A DNA stretch of 21,454 nt from assembly GCA_035299585.1 (NCBI GenBank), contig DATGWF010000014.1:1-21454 (forward strand), in the 5' to 3' direction. Both the position numbers and the translations under genes were made by a program. Below are positions 1 to 7,303 of this stretch, in pieces (position 1 is the stretch's first letter; the number at the start of each line of letters is the position of its first letter). Source of the stretch: DATGWF01 sp035299585 (GTDB taxonomy: Bacteria > Actinomycetota > Actinomycetes > Actinomycetales > Microbacteriaceae). The notes beneath the pieces were generated by a model, which did no database searches, was not told where the DNA came from, and saw only the letters and a list, made by a program, of their open reading frames with translations.

Positions 1-2645
1 CGGGAGCGCAAGGTAGCGATGGGGCTCCGGGCGCGGATGGCGTCCAGGGCGCAACGGGAGCGCAGGGTGCAGACGGAGCTCAAGGTGCCCAGGGCGCCAC
101 GGGGGCCAGCGGCCCTCAGGGTTCAATCGGCGCCACCGGAGCCGACGGAGCTCAAGGCGCAACCGGAGCTGCGGGGCCTCAGGGCTTCACCGGTCCGCAG
201 GGCGCAACGGGAGCACAAGGTGCCAACGGAGCGCAAGGTGCCAACGGAGCGCAAGGTGCCAACGGGGCTCAAGGTTCCCAGGGCACAGTCGGGGCTCAGG
301 GCGCAATGGGTGCGCAAGGGGAAGTGGGAGCGACCGGACCGCAGGGCGAAACTGGCACCGTCGGTCCGCAAGGCTTGAGCGGACCGCAGGGCTCGCAGGG
401 CACAAACGGGGCGCAGGGCGCCCAAGGGGCTGACGGCTCCCAAGGCACGCAGGGCGCAACCGGGGTTCAAGGTGCGCAGGGGTCACAGGGATCCATCGGA
501 TCGCAAGGAGCGCAAGGTGCGGCCGGAAGCCAGGGTGTCCAGGGTGCTCTCGGAGCACAAGGTTTCCAGGGATTCCAAGGCGCAACGGGCGCGCAAGGTG
601 CCCAGGGCGCGACGGGCGCGCAAGGCCTGCAGGGCCTTCTCGGACCGCAGGGAATGCAGGGTGCGCAAGGTGTGGCCGGTGCTCAGGGCCCGCAGGGCGC
701 TTCCGGCGAGGGCGCGAACGGCACCGATGGGCCGCAGGGCTCGCAGGGCGCCACGGGAGCCCAGGGCGAGGCGGGCCCATCGGGTCCTCAGGGCTTCCAA
801 GGTGCCCAAGGCGCCGATGGCGCGCAGGGATCGCAGGGAGAGATGGGCCTGCAGGGCTTCCAAGGCGAGGTTGGCCCGCAGGGCGTGCAGGGTGTCCAGG
901 GCGCAACGGGCGCGCAAGGTTCACAGGGCGTGGCCGGGGTTGAAGGCGCGCAAGGCTCCACCGGCGCTCAGGGTTCACAGGGTGCGCAAGGCTCCGCGGG
1001 CGCGCAAGGTGCTCAAGGGGTCGAGGGTCTGGTGGGTGCACAGGGTACGCAAGGTGAGGTCGGCGCAACCGGATTCCAGGGCGCGTCGGGACCCCAAGGT
1101 GTTACGGGTGCTCAGGGACCCCAAGGCGTTACAGGTGCTCAGGGTGCCGAGGGCGCTTCAGGAGCGCAGGGCGAGCAAGGCGCACAGGGATTCCAGGGCT
1201 TCCAGGGTGCGGTGGGTGTGCAGGGGGAGCAGGGGTCCCAGGGCGCTACGGGATCTCAAGGTGCCACCGGAGCGCAAGGCCAGATCGGTGCGCAAGGCGA
1301 ACAAGGGTTCCAGGGATTTCAAGGTGCTACCGGAGTGCAAGGTGCGACGGGTGCGACTGGTGCGACTGGTGCGACGGGTGCGACCGGCGCGCAAGGTTCG
1401 ACTGGCGCGCAAGGTTCGACGGGCGCGCAAGGGGCGCAGGGCGAGCAAGGCCTGGTCGGTGCGACTGGTGCAACCGGTGCGACAGGAGCGCAGGGTGCGC
1501 AAGGCTCGAGCGGTCCACAGGGACTTCAGGGGTTTCAAGGTGCAACCGGCGTCGCCGGGGAAACGGGACCACAAGGATTCCAGGGCCCGCAAGGGGCAAT
1601 GGGTGCAACCGGCGCCGCGGGTGCGACCGGTGCGCAAGGTGTCCAAGGTCCGCAGGGTGCGCAAGGAGCCCAGGGCGCCCAGGGAGCGCAGGGTTCCGTC
1701 GGCATCGTCAATTCGCCAAACCTGTTCAACAACAGTGCGTTGGACGTGTGGCAGCGCGGGACGTCATTCTCGGGCATCACCTCGAGTACTTTCACGGCGG
1801 ACCGGTGGGTCGCATCCGCGCAAGCTGGGACAGTGAGCGTCGCGAGGTCAACCGCTGCGCCTGCGGGGGTTGCGAACGCGAGTATCGAACTCACCGGGAA
1901 TAGCTCAGCAACCGCTCCGGGGATTCTGCAGCGCATCGAATCGACGGATGCGGTGGTTGCGGCCGGCCAAACCGTGACGATCTCGGTTTGGGCGCAATCC
2001 GGCAGTAGCACGGCTGGATTGAACTTCGAGACGAGGTACCCAAGCGCGGTCGACAACTTCTCGGGTTACACCACCGACGTGAGTGGCACGTTCACCGCAA
2101 CAATGACGGTCGGCGTCTGGACGAGATATACGGCAACCTTTACAGCGTCGACGAACGCAGCACGGGGATATGCGGTGAAGATATTTCGAAACACCACTTC
2201 GGCCGCGTCTATCACCCGATACACCGGGATGCAGCTCGAAGTGGGGAGCACTGCGACGGCCTTCCGTCGGAATGCCGATAACGCGCAGGAGGAGCTCGCC
2301 GCCTGCCAGCGGTTCTTCCAGCGCTGGAACCAGGCTGACACACGGTTCATTGCGACCGGGACCGCCTATGCAGCGGGTACGGCCTACGTCAACGTCGAGC
2401 TCCCGGTGACCATGCGAACGAAACCGACCCTGTCAACGGGGCCCTTAAGCAACCTGGAACTTGACGGCGATCTCTCTGCAATTCCGGTGACAGCTCTCAC
2501 AATCGGTACCGGCTATGAGTCGTCCTCGAATCCCGGCCTCAAGGTCACGGGCACTGGAATGACCCAGGGCCAGGTGTATTTCCTCGAGTTCAAGCCGGCC
2601 ACAAGTGGCGGCTACGTGGCGTTCGACGCCGAAATTCCCGGTTAG
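1..2645 (+). CDS. Collagen-like protein with phage-tail-like C-terminal domain (5' partial)
   Basis: The frame is open from the window edge (first full codon at 3) to TAG at 2643-2645, so the N-terminus and any signal peptide or anchor are outside. The first two thirds is an almost perfect Gly-X-Y collagen repeat: 78 triplets, a two-residue Gly-Glu interruption at 705-710, then 110 triplets to about 1700. Gln and Thr dominate the Y position and Pro is rare, as in bacterial collagens stabilised without hydroxyproline. The remaining roughly 310 residues form a globular domain beginning NSPNLFNNSALDVWQRGTSF, with FTADRW and later MQLEVGSTATAF and ELAACQRFF. These motifs resemble C-terminal regions of phage tail fibres and related jelly-roll or carbohydrate-binding modules. 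A surface-exposed trimeric stalk with an adhesive tip is inferred; a prophage remnant or appendage protein is possible, but no other phage gene is visible. Its stop overlaps that of convergent purL. Confidence 0.85.
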   Translation, partial: GAQGSDGAPGADGVQGATGAQGADGAQGAQGATGASGPQGSIGATGADGAQGATGAAGPQGFTGPQGATGAQGANGAQGANGAQGANGAQGSQGTVGAQGAMGAQGEVGATGPQGETGTVGPQGLSGPQGSQGTNGAQGAQGADGSQGTQGATGVQGAQGSQGSIGSQGAQGAAGSQGVQGALGAQGFQGFQGATGAQGAQGATGAQGLQGLLGPQGMQGAQGVAGAQGPQGASGEGANGTDGPQGSQGATGAQGEAGPSGPQGFQGAQGADGAQGSQGEMGLQGFQGEVGPQGVQGVQGATGAQGSQGVAGVEGAQGSTGAQGSQGAQGSAGAQGAQGVEGLVGAQGTQGEVGATGFQGASGPQGVTGAQGPQGVTGAQGAEGASGAQGEQGAQGFQGFQGAVGVQGEQGSQGATGSQGATGAQGQIGAQGEQGFQGFQGATGVQGATGATGATGATGATGAQGSTGAQGSTGAQGAQGEQGLVGATGATGATGAQGAQGSSGPQGLQGFQGATGVAGETGPQGFQGPQGAMGATGAAGATGAQGVQGPQGAQGAQGAQGAQGSVGIVNSPNLFNNSALDVWQRGTSFSGITSSTFTADRWVASAQAGTVSVARSTAAPAGVANASIELTGNSSATAPGILQRIESTDAVVAAGQTVTISVWAQSGSSTAGLNFETRYPSAVDNFSGYTTDVSGTFTATMTVGVWTRYTATFTASTNAARGYAVKIFRNTTSAASITRYTGMQLEVGSTATAFRRNADNAQEELAACQRFFQRWNQADTRFIATGTAYAAGTAYVNVELPVTMRTKPTLSTGPLSNLELDGDLSAIPVTALTIGTGYESSSNPGLKVTGTGMTQGQVYFLEFKPATSGGYVAFDAEIPG
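219..272 (+). repeat. 18-bp tandem repeat, three copies, in the collagen region
   Basis: Three consecutive 18-mers encode Gly-Ala-Asn-Gly-Ala-Gln. The copies at 219-236 and 237-254 are identical at the DNA level; the third (255-272) has two substitutions. Near-identity at synonymous sites suggests recent duplication by slippage or recombination, so triplet number may vary between strains. Confidence 0.85.
1341..1421 (+). repeat. 9-bp and 18-bp tandem repeats in the collagen region
   Basis: Five consecutive 9-mers of the form ggtgcgacN (1341-1385) encode five Gly-Ala-Thr triplets and differ only in the third base of the Thr codon. They are followed by two 18-mers (1386-1403 and 1404-1421) encoding Gly-Ala-Gln-Gly-Ser-Thr that differ only in the last base. 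These look like recent in-frame expansions. Confidence 0.85.
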
Positions 2646-4954
2646 TGCCCGACGACGGGGCCGAATGCGTTCGCAAGCGGAGCTCGGTGAGCGGTGCGCA
2701 GTTCGCCAATCGACATCGTGAAGGCGCCCTGCACCTCGAGGCTCTCCGAGACGGCATCGGTGACGCCAATGCGCGCCACGGTGACACCACGGCCGTCGCA
2801 GAGCCCGCGGAACTTCACATCGTCTTCGCGCGGTACCGACACGATGACGCGTCCCTGGCTCTCGCTGAAGAGGGCGGTTGCGAGGTCGATTCCGTCTCGG
2901 TCCAGCACCTCGTCGAGGACGACGCGTGCGCCGACACCGAATCGCATCACCGACTCGGCAAGCGCGGCGAACAATCCGCCGTCGCTCAGGTCGTGAGCGG
3001 CATCGACCAGGCCTTCGACCGCAGCCGCGTGCAGCAAACCGGCGAGACGCTTCTCGGCGGCGAGGTCGACCCTGGGGGGTACGCCACCGAGGTGGTTGTG
3101 AATCACACCGGCCCATGCCGATCCGTCGAGTTCGAGAGCGGTCTCACCGAGGAGGTAGATGTTGTGGCCGTCGTCTTGCCAGCCGCTCGGAAGGCGACGT
3201 GCGACATCGTCGATGACGCCGAGCACGGCGACCACCGGAGTTGGGTGGATAGGCACGTCGCCGGTTTGGTTGTAAAACGAAACGTTGCCACCGGTCACCG
3301 GGATACCGAGCTCGAGGCAGCCGTCGGCGAGGCCCTCGACCGCCTGGGCAAACTGCCACATGACCTCGGGGTTTTCGGGCGAACCGAAGTTCAGGCAGTC
3401 GCTCACTCCGGCCGGAACCGCACCGGTGGTTGCCACGTTTCGGTAGGCCTCGGCAAGGGCGAGCTGGGCGCCGCGCTTCGGGTCGAGCTGGCAGTACCGG
3501 CCGTTCGCGTCGGTGGCGATTGAGACACCGAGGCCGCTCTCTTCGTCGACACGAATCATTCCGGCGTCGTCGGGAGTGGCGAGTGCGGTGTTGCCGAGCA
3601 CGAAGTAGTCGTACTGGTTCGTGATCCAGGAGGTGTCGGCGAGGTTCGCCGAGCCGATGAGACGGAGTGCCTGTGCGCGAATCTCTTCGCCAGTCTGCGG
3701 CCGCGGGAGGTTTGCGGCCGTGTCGGCATGCAGAGCATCGAGCCAGGCCGGGTACGCGACCGGGCGCTCGTAAACCGGGCCGTCGATGGCGACCGTGCGC
3801 GGGTCGACATTGACAATCTCTTCGCCCTTCCAGGTGATGGAAAGGCGGCCGGTGTCGGTCACTTCGCCGAGCACTGAAATTTCGACATCCCACTTGTCGG
3901 TGACGGCGAGGAAGGCCGCGAGCTTCTCGGGACGAACGACCGCCATCATGCGCTCTTGCGACTCGCTCATGAGAATCTCTTCGGCGGTGAGGCTCGGGTC
4001 GCGCAGCAGAACGTTGTCGAGTGTGATGGCCATGCCGCCATCTCCGGCTGCCGCAAGCTCACTCGTTGCGCACGAAATTCCGGCGGCACCGAGGTCCTGA
4101 ATGCCCTCGACGACATCCTCCGCGAACAACTCGAGGCAGCATTCGATGAGCACCTTCTCGGCGAAGGGGTCACCCACCTGCACGGCGGGCCGCTTCGTCG
4201 GGCCGCCCTCGTCGAAGGAGTCGGAGGCGAGGATGGACGCGCCGCCAATGCCGTCGCCACCGGTGCGCGCGCCGAAAAGCACCACCTTGTTGCCGACACC
4301 GCGGGCATTCGCCAGGTGCAAATCCTCGTGCCGAAGGACGCCCACCGCGAGAGCGTTGACGAGTGGGTTTGCCTGGTACACCGGATCGAACCAGGTCTCC
4401 CCACCGATGTTCGGCAGGCCGAGGCAGTTGCCGTAGAACGAGATGCCGCTCACGACTCCGTGCACGACGCGGGCGGTGTCGGCGGCGTCGATGGCGCCGA
4501 ATCGGAGCGCGTCCATGACGGCCACCGGGCGAGCTCCCATCGAGATAATGTCGCGCACGATACCGCCGACGCCCGTCGCGGCGCCTTGGAACGGCTCGAT
4601 GTAGCTCGGGTGATTGTGACTCTCGATCTTGAAGGTGACCGCCCAACCTTCGCCGATGTCGAGCACGCCGGCGTTTTCGCCCATGCCGACCATGAGGTTC
4701 TTGCGCATCTCATCGGTGACCTTCTTGCCGAATTGCCGCAGGTACACCTTGCTCGACTTGTACGAGCAGTGCTCGCTCCACATCACCGAATACATGGCCA
4801 GCTCACCCGAGGTGGGGCGCCGACCCAAGATTTCCTTGATGCGTTCGTATTCGTCCGGCTTCAGGCCGAGCGCAGCGTAGGGCTGCTCTTTCTCGGGCGT
4901 GGCCGCGGCGTGCGCGACGGTGTCGGGGTGGTGGGCGGCGGGCGTGTTCGTCAC
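2642..4954 (-). CDS. purL: Phosphoribosylformylglycinamidine synthase subunit PurL
   Basis: PurL is the synthetase subunit of FGAM synthetase: it uses ATP and ammonia delivered by PurQ to convert FGAR to FGAM, purine step 4, in the cytoplasm. The 770-residue length fits the small PurL that works with separate PurS and PurQ. Visible motifs are SEHCSYK (60-66, with the conserved His), ESHNHPS (111-117), the glycine-rich QGAATGVGGIVRDI, GNCLGLPNIGGE and SESQERM. The start is GTG at 4954-4952, with GGAG four bases upstream; a somewhat variable 25-residue leader precedes the conserved YAALGLKPDEY. It is separated from purQ by an opposing hydrolase gene, so it must be transcribed alone, from the promoter with the shared palindrome at 4986-5016. 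Its TAA stop overlaps the stop of the collagen-like gene, leaving no intergenic terminator. Confidence 0.97.
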   Translation of the reverse strand: MTNTPAAHHPDTVAHAAATPEKEQPYAALGLKPDEYERIKEILGRRPTSGELAMYSVMWSEHCSYKSSKVYLRQFGKKVTDEMRKNLMVGMGENAGVLDIGEGWAVTFKIESHNHPSYIEPFQGAATGVGGIVRDIISMGARPVAVMDALRFGAIDAADTARVVHGVVSGISFYGNCLGLPNIGGETWFDPVYQANPLVNALAVGVLRHEDLHLANARGVGNKVVLFGARTGGDGIGGASILASDSFDEGGPTKRPAVQVGDPFAEKVLIECCLELFAEDVVEGIQDLGAAGISCATSELAAAGDGGMAITLDNVLLRDPSLTAEEILMSESQERMMAVVRPEKLAAFLAVTDKWDVEISVLGEVTDTGRLSITWKGEEIVNVDPRTVAIDGPVYERPVAYPAWLDALHADTAANLPRPQTGEEIRAQALRLIGSANLADTSWITNQYDYFVLGNTALATPDDAGMIRVDEESGLGVSIATDANGRYCQLDPKRGAQLALAEAYRNVATTGAVPAGVSDCLNFGSPENPEVMWQFAQAVEGLADGCLELGIPVTGGNVSFYNQTGDVPIHPTPVVAVLGVIDDVARRLPSGWQDDGHNIYLLGETALELDGSAWAGVIHNHLGGVPPRVDLAAEKRLAGLLHAAAVEGLVDAAHDLSDGGLFAALAESVMRFGVGARVVLDEVLDRDGIDLATALFSESQGRVIVSVPREDDVKFRGLCDGRGVTVARIGVTDAVSESLEVQGAFTMSIGELRTAHRAPLANAFGPVVGH

Positions 4955-4985
4955 GGGGCTCCAGAGTCAGCGGCGCAGTGGGGCC

Positions 4986-5016
4986 AGTCTATCGGCCCGA
5001 CATGCTCAGATGAGCA
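4986..5016 (-). promoter_or_regulatory. Predicted purL promoter with palindromic operator
   Basis: Reading leftward, a perfect palindrome TGCTCA-N2-TGAGCA (5003-5016) is followed after 11 bp by the -10-like box TAGACT (4991-4986). The start codon is about 32 bp further on. The same arrangement occurs before purS and, slightly weaker, before purF. The palindrome occupies the -35 region, where no good TTGACA is seen, which would suit a repressor or an activator. The binding protein is unknown. Confidence 0.6.
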
Positions 5017-5044
5017 GCGCGGGGCTGCGCGCCGAGCCCACGGT

Positions 5045-5050
5045 TAATAT
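5045..5050 (+). promoter_or_regulatory. -10 box TAATAT, leaderless promoter of the serine hydrolase
   Basis: TAATAT ends six bases before the ATG at 5057. That spacing puts the expected transcription start at or next to the start codon, so the mRNA is predicted to be leaderless. No clear -35 is visible. Confidence 0.55.
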
Positions 5051-5056
5051 GGGCGG

Positions 5057-6220
5057 ATGCAGAGCACTCATACGCTTGACCCGCGCTTCGCCAACGTCGC
5101 CGACACCTTCGAGCGCATTGTCGCGAACGACCCGGTCGGCGGGTCCGCGGTCGCCGCATTCGTTGACGGCGAGTGCGTTCTGAACCTCTGGGGTGGTGAG
5201 GCGAGGCCCGGTCGCTCTTGGAATGCCGACACCCTCACCACGATCTTCTCCTGCACCAAGGGTCTGACCGCCATCACTGTCGCCATACTCGTCGAGCGCG
5301 GTGTGCTCGACTCGGCCACACCCGTCGCGCACTATTGGCCGGCATTTGCCTCGGTCAGCTCGGCGCTGACCGTTCGCGAGCTGCTCGAGCACAAATCCGG
5401 CCTGTCGGCGGTTCGGCACGACATGGCGCTCGCGGACGTGATCGACCACGACACACTCATCGCAACGCTGCTCGAACAGGGGCCGCTGTGGGAGCCCGGC
5501 ACCGGCTACGCCTACCACTCGCTCACCTTCGGCACGGTTGTCGACGAGTTGGTGCGTCAGGCGACCGGCCGCCCGGTGGCCGACTGGTTCCGCGAACTGG
5601 TTGCAGAACCACTGGACATTGATGCCTGGATCGGGCTTCCGGCTGCTCTCGAGCCTCGAATGTCCCAATTGGTGCCCGCAGGTTCGTTCGCTCTCCCCGA
5701 CGACCCTGCCCTGCATCCACACGAGATGGAACAGCGTGCCGGGAGTTTCGGTACGGCGTTCCCGGTGCCCGAATCATTCGAACCAGATCGCGGATTCAAC
5801 TCAGCTGCCGTTCGCGAGGTGGCGCTGCCGGGCGTCAACGGATCTGCTGGCGCCTATGCGCTCGCGAAAATCTGGTCCGCCGTAGTGACCCCAACGGATG
5901 GGGTGCGACTGCTCAGTGACGACATGGTTCGGTTCATGGCCGAGACCCGCATCACCGGTGCACCGGTCTGGGGCGGTGACGGCCCGTTCTGGGACCGTGG
6001 CTTCGGAGTCATGCTCGAGACGCCCGCCTTGCGCCCAGCGCTCGGTCCCGGATCGTTCGGCCATGACGGGCTTGGCGGGCAAATCGGTTGGGCGAGCCCG
6101 AGTCGCGGGGCGAGCATCGGCTACGTCAGTAACGCCCTACACCCTGGCGCCACGCAGCTCGACCGCTGGGGTGAGCTGTGCGCCGCGTTCCTCGCGTCGC
6201 TTGAGGAAGCTCAGCGCTAG
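5057..6220 (+). CDS. Serine hydrolase, beta-lactamase / EstB-type esterase family
   Basis: A 387-residue protein of the class C beta-lactamase-like serine hydrolases (PF00144 type). The nucleophile motif SxxK is S65-C66-T67-K68 in FSCTKG; a Tyr-His pair in GTGYAYHSLTFG (Y153, H154) matches the position of the YxN/YxH base motif; and FGHDGLGGQIGW near the C-terminus matches the HxG/KTG region. No signal peptide is seen, so it is probably cytoplasmic and more likely an esterase or amidase than a drug-resistance beta-lactamase. The substrate cannot be read from the sequence. It lies on the opposite strand between purL and purQ, diverging from purL and converging on purQ. Its TAG stop shares a palindromic CTAG with the TAG stop of purQ. 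Confidence 0.9.
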   Translation: MQSTHTLDPRFANVADTFERIVANDPVGGSAVAAFVDGECVLNLWGGEARPGRSWNADTLTTIFSCTKGLTAITVAILVERGVLDSATPVAHYWPAFASVSSALTVRELLEHKSGLSAVRHDMALADVIDHDTLIATLLEQGPLWEPGTGYAYHSLTFGTVVDELVRQATGRPVADWFRELVAEPLDIDAWIGLPAALEPRMSQLVPAGSFALPDDPALHPHEMEQRAGSFGTAFPVPESFEPDRGFNSAAVREVALPGVNGSAGAYALAKIWSAVVTPTDGVRLLSDDMVRFMAETRITGAPVWGGDGPFWDRGFGVMLETPALRPALGPGSFGHDGLGGQIGWASPSRGASIGYVSNALHPGATQLDRWGELCAAFLASLEEAQR

Positions 6221-6912
6221 ATTGCCTGAAGCGCCGAAATCGCGGACGCAAAGAAGCCGAGGCCATCGACGCCCGAGCGCATTGCTTGTGGCGTGTCGGG
6301 ACCGAAGCCGGGTTCGACGGCGTGCTCCGGGTGCGGCATGAGTCCGACCACGTTGCCCTTGGCGTTCGAGATGCCGGCAATGTCGCGCAGTGAGCCGTTC
6401 GGATTTACGTCGGCGTAGCGGAACACCACTCGGCCCTCGCCCTCGAGGCGGTCAAGCGTGTCTTCGTCGGCGATGAAGCCACCTTCGCCGTTCTTCAGCG
6501 GGATGACGATTTCCTGTCCAGCGGCGAAGGCATTGCTCCAGGCCGTGTCCGCCTGCGTGACGGTGAGCTTCTGATCCCGACGGATGAAGTTTCCGTGATC
6601 GTTGCGGATGAGTCCGCCCTCGAGCAAGTGCGCCTCGGTGAGCATCTGGAAGCCGTTGCAAATGCCCAGAATCGGCATCCCCGCGGCGGCGGCATCGATG
6701 ACCTCGGTCATGATTGGCGCGTGCGCGGCGATGGCGCCGGCGCGCAGGTAGTCGCCGTAGCTAAACCCGCCCGGCAGGACGAGCGCGTTGACGCCCTCGA
6801 GATCATGGGAGCCGTGCCAGAGCATCACCGGCTCCGCGCCGGCGATGCGGATTGCGCGCGCGGCGTCGCGATCGTCGAGGGATCCCGGGAATGTGATGAC
6901 GCCGATGCGCAT
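6217..6912 (-). CDS. purQ: Phosphoribosylformylglycinamidine synthase, glutaminase subunit PurQ
   Basis: PurQ is the class I glutamine amidotransferase subunit that hydrolyses glutamine and passes ammonia to PurL. The 231-residue protein starts MRIGVITFPGS and shows the catalytic triad: the nucleophile C85 in GICNGFQ, and H194 and E196 in MPHPEH. The oxyanion-region motif VLPGGFSYGDYLRAG lies at 45-59. The ATG at 6912-6910 is 2 bp after the purS stop, so purS-purQ form an operon with likely translational coupling. Length is usual for PurQ (about 220-235). The gene ends in a CTAG shared with the convergent serine hydrolase. Confidence 0.97.
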   Translation of the reverse strand: MRIGVITFPGSLDDRDAARAIRIAGAEPVMLWHGSHDLEGVNALVLPGGFSYGDYLRAGAIAAHAPIMTEVIDAAAAGMPILGICNGFQMLTEAHLLEGGLIRNDHGNFIRRDQKLTVTQADTAWSNAFAAGQEIVIPLKNGEGGFIADEDTLDRLEGEGRVVFRYADVNPNGSLRDIAGISNAKGNVVGLMPHPEHAVEPGFGPDTPQAMRSGVDGLGFFASAISALQAI

Positions 6913-6914
6913 GA

Positions 6915-7160
6915 TCAGTCGAGCACCTCGATGGAAACGACGTTCTCGATGACCGCGTTCGACAGCACCTCGCTGGCGATCCGCTCAATGTCGGCTCGGG
7001 TCGCTTCGGTGATGGGGCCTTCGAGTTCGAGTTCAAAACGCTTGCCCTGGCGGGCGTCGGCAACCGCAAATCCGTTCCGGGCGAGTGCTCGCGAGATGGC
7101 CTTTCCCTGCGGGTCGAGCAACTCTGGCTTGGGCATGACGTGAACGACGACTCGAGGCAC
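6915..7160 (-). CDS. purS: Phosphoribosylformylglycinamidine synthase subunit PurS
   Basis: PurS is the small structural subunit (81 residues here) that bridges PurL and PurQ in the FGAM synthetase complex. The sequence MPRVVVHVMPKPELLDPQGK and the central GF-V-ADARQGKRFELEL are typical. The start is GTG at 7160-7158 with GGAG six bases upstream; the internal ATG at codon 9 is less likely because VVVHV is a conserved first strand. It is the first gene of the purS-purQ operon and lies behind the TAGACT/palindrome promoter at 7194-7224. Confidence 0.95.
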   Translation of the reverse strand: MPRVVVHVMPKPELLDPQGKAISRALARNGFAVADARQGKRFELELEGPITEATRADIERIASEVLSNAVIENVVSIEVLD

Positions 7161-7193
7161 CGAAGACTCCGCGGTAGGGGGACAGGTACTGCG

Positions 7194-7224
7194 AGTCTAT
7201 CGCTCGCATGTGCGCAAATGAGCA
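7194..7224 (-). promoter_or_regulatory. Predicted purS-purQ promoter with palindromic operator
   Basis: Reading leftward: imperfect palindrome TGCTCA-N2-TGCGCA (7224-7211; one mismatch between half-sites), 11 bp, then TAGACT (7199-7194). With the purL site it shares 12 of 14 operator bases, an identical CGATAGACT block and identical spacing. The start codon of purS is 33 bp beyond the -10 box. Confidence 0.6.
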
Positions 7225-7234
7225 GACCACCCCA

Positions 7235-7263
7235 TCGAGAAAACGTGCAGTCTGTGCAATACT
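7235..7263 (+). promoter_or_regulatory. Possible promoter of the MFS exporter gene
   Basis: TCGAGA (7235-7240), a 17-bp spacer and AATACT (7258-7263) match sigma-70 consensus at four of six positions each. The box ends about 40 bp before the preferred GTG start at 7304. Support is weak because such matches occur by chance. Confidence 0.3.
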
Positions 7264-7303
7264 TCCGTGTTGCCCCCTTGGGCCCGCATCGAAAAGAGAA
7301 CTC

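Noticed and set aside
219..1421. CRISPR-like tandem repeats
   Set aside because: The repeats are contiguous 9- or 18-mers encoding collagen triplets, with no unique spacers and no cas genes.
19..1836. Long open frames in other frames and on the minus strand across the collagen region (for example 19-378, 472-1836 plus; 187-1068 minus)
   Set aside because: They arise because a 9-base GC-rich repeat lacks stops in several frames. Their products are low-complexity Arg/Pro/Leu strings with no domain, while the Gly-X-Y frame is regular throughout.
4955..5056. Purine or PRPP riboswitch upstream of purL (also considered before purS and purF)
   Set aside because: The predicted leaders are only about 25-45 nt, too short for a known purine-responsive aptamer, and no conserved core is seen.
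5057..6220. Antibiotic-resistance beta-lactamase
   Set aside because: The family motif is present, but there is no signal peptide for export and the sequence looks like EstB-type hydrolases, so resistance is not supported.
7208..7303. Longer MFS N-terminus from ATG 7208
   Set aside because: It would add a polar Cys-containing stretch before the first helix, overlap the purS operator and lie upstream of the possible promoter; GTG 7304 fits the family length better.
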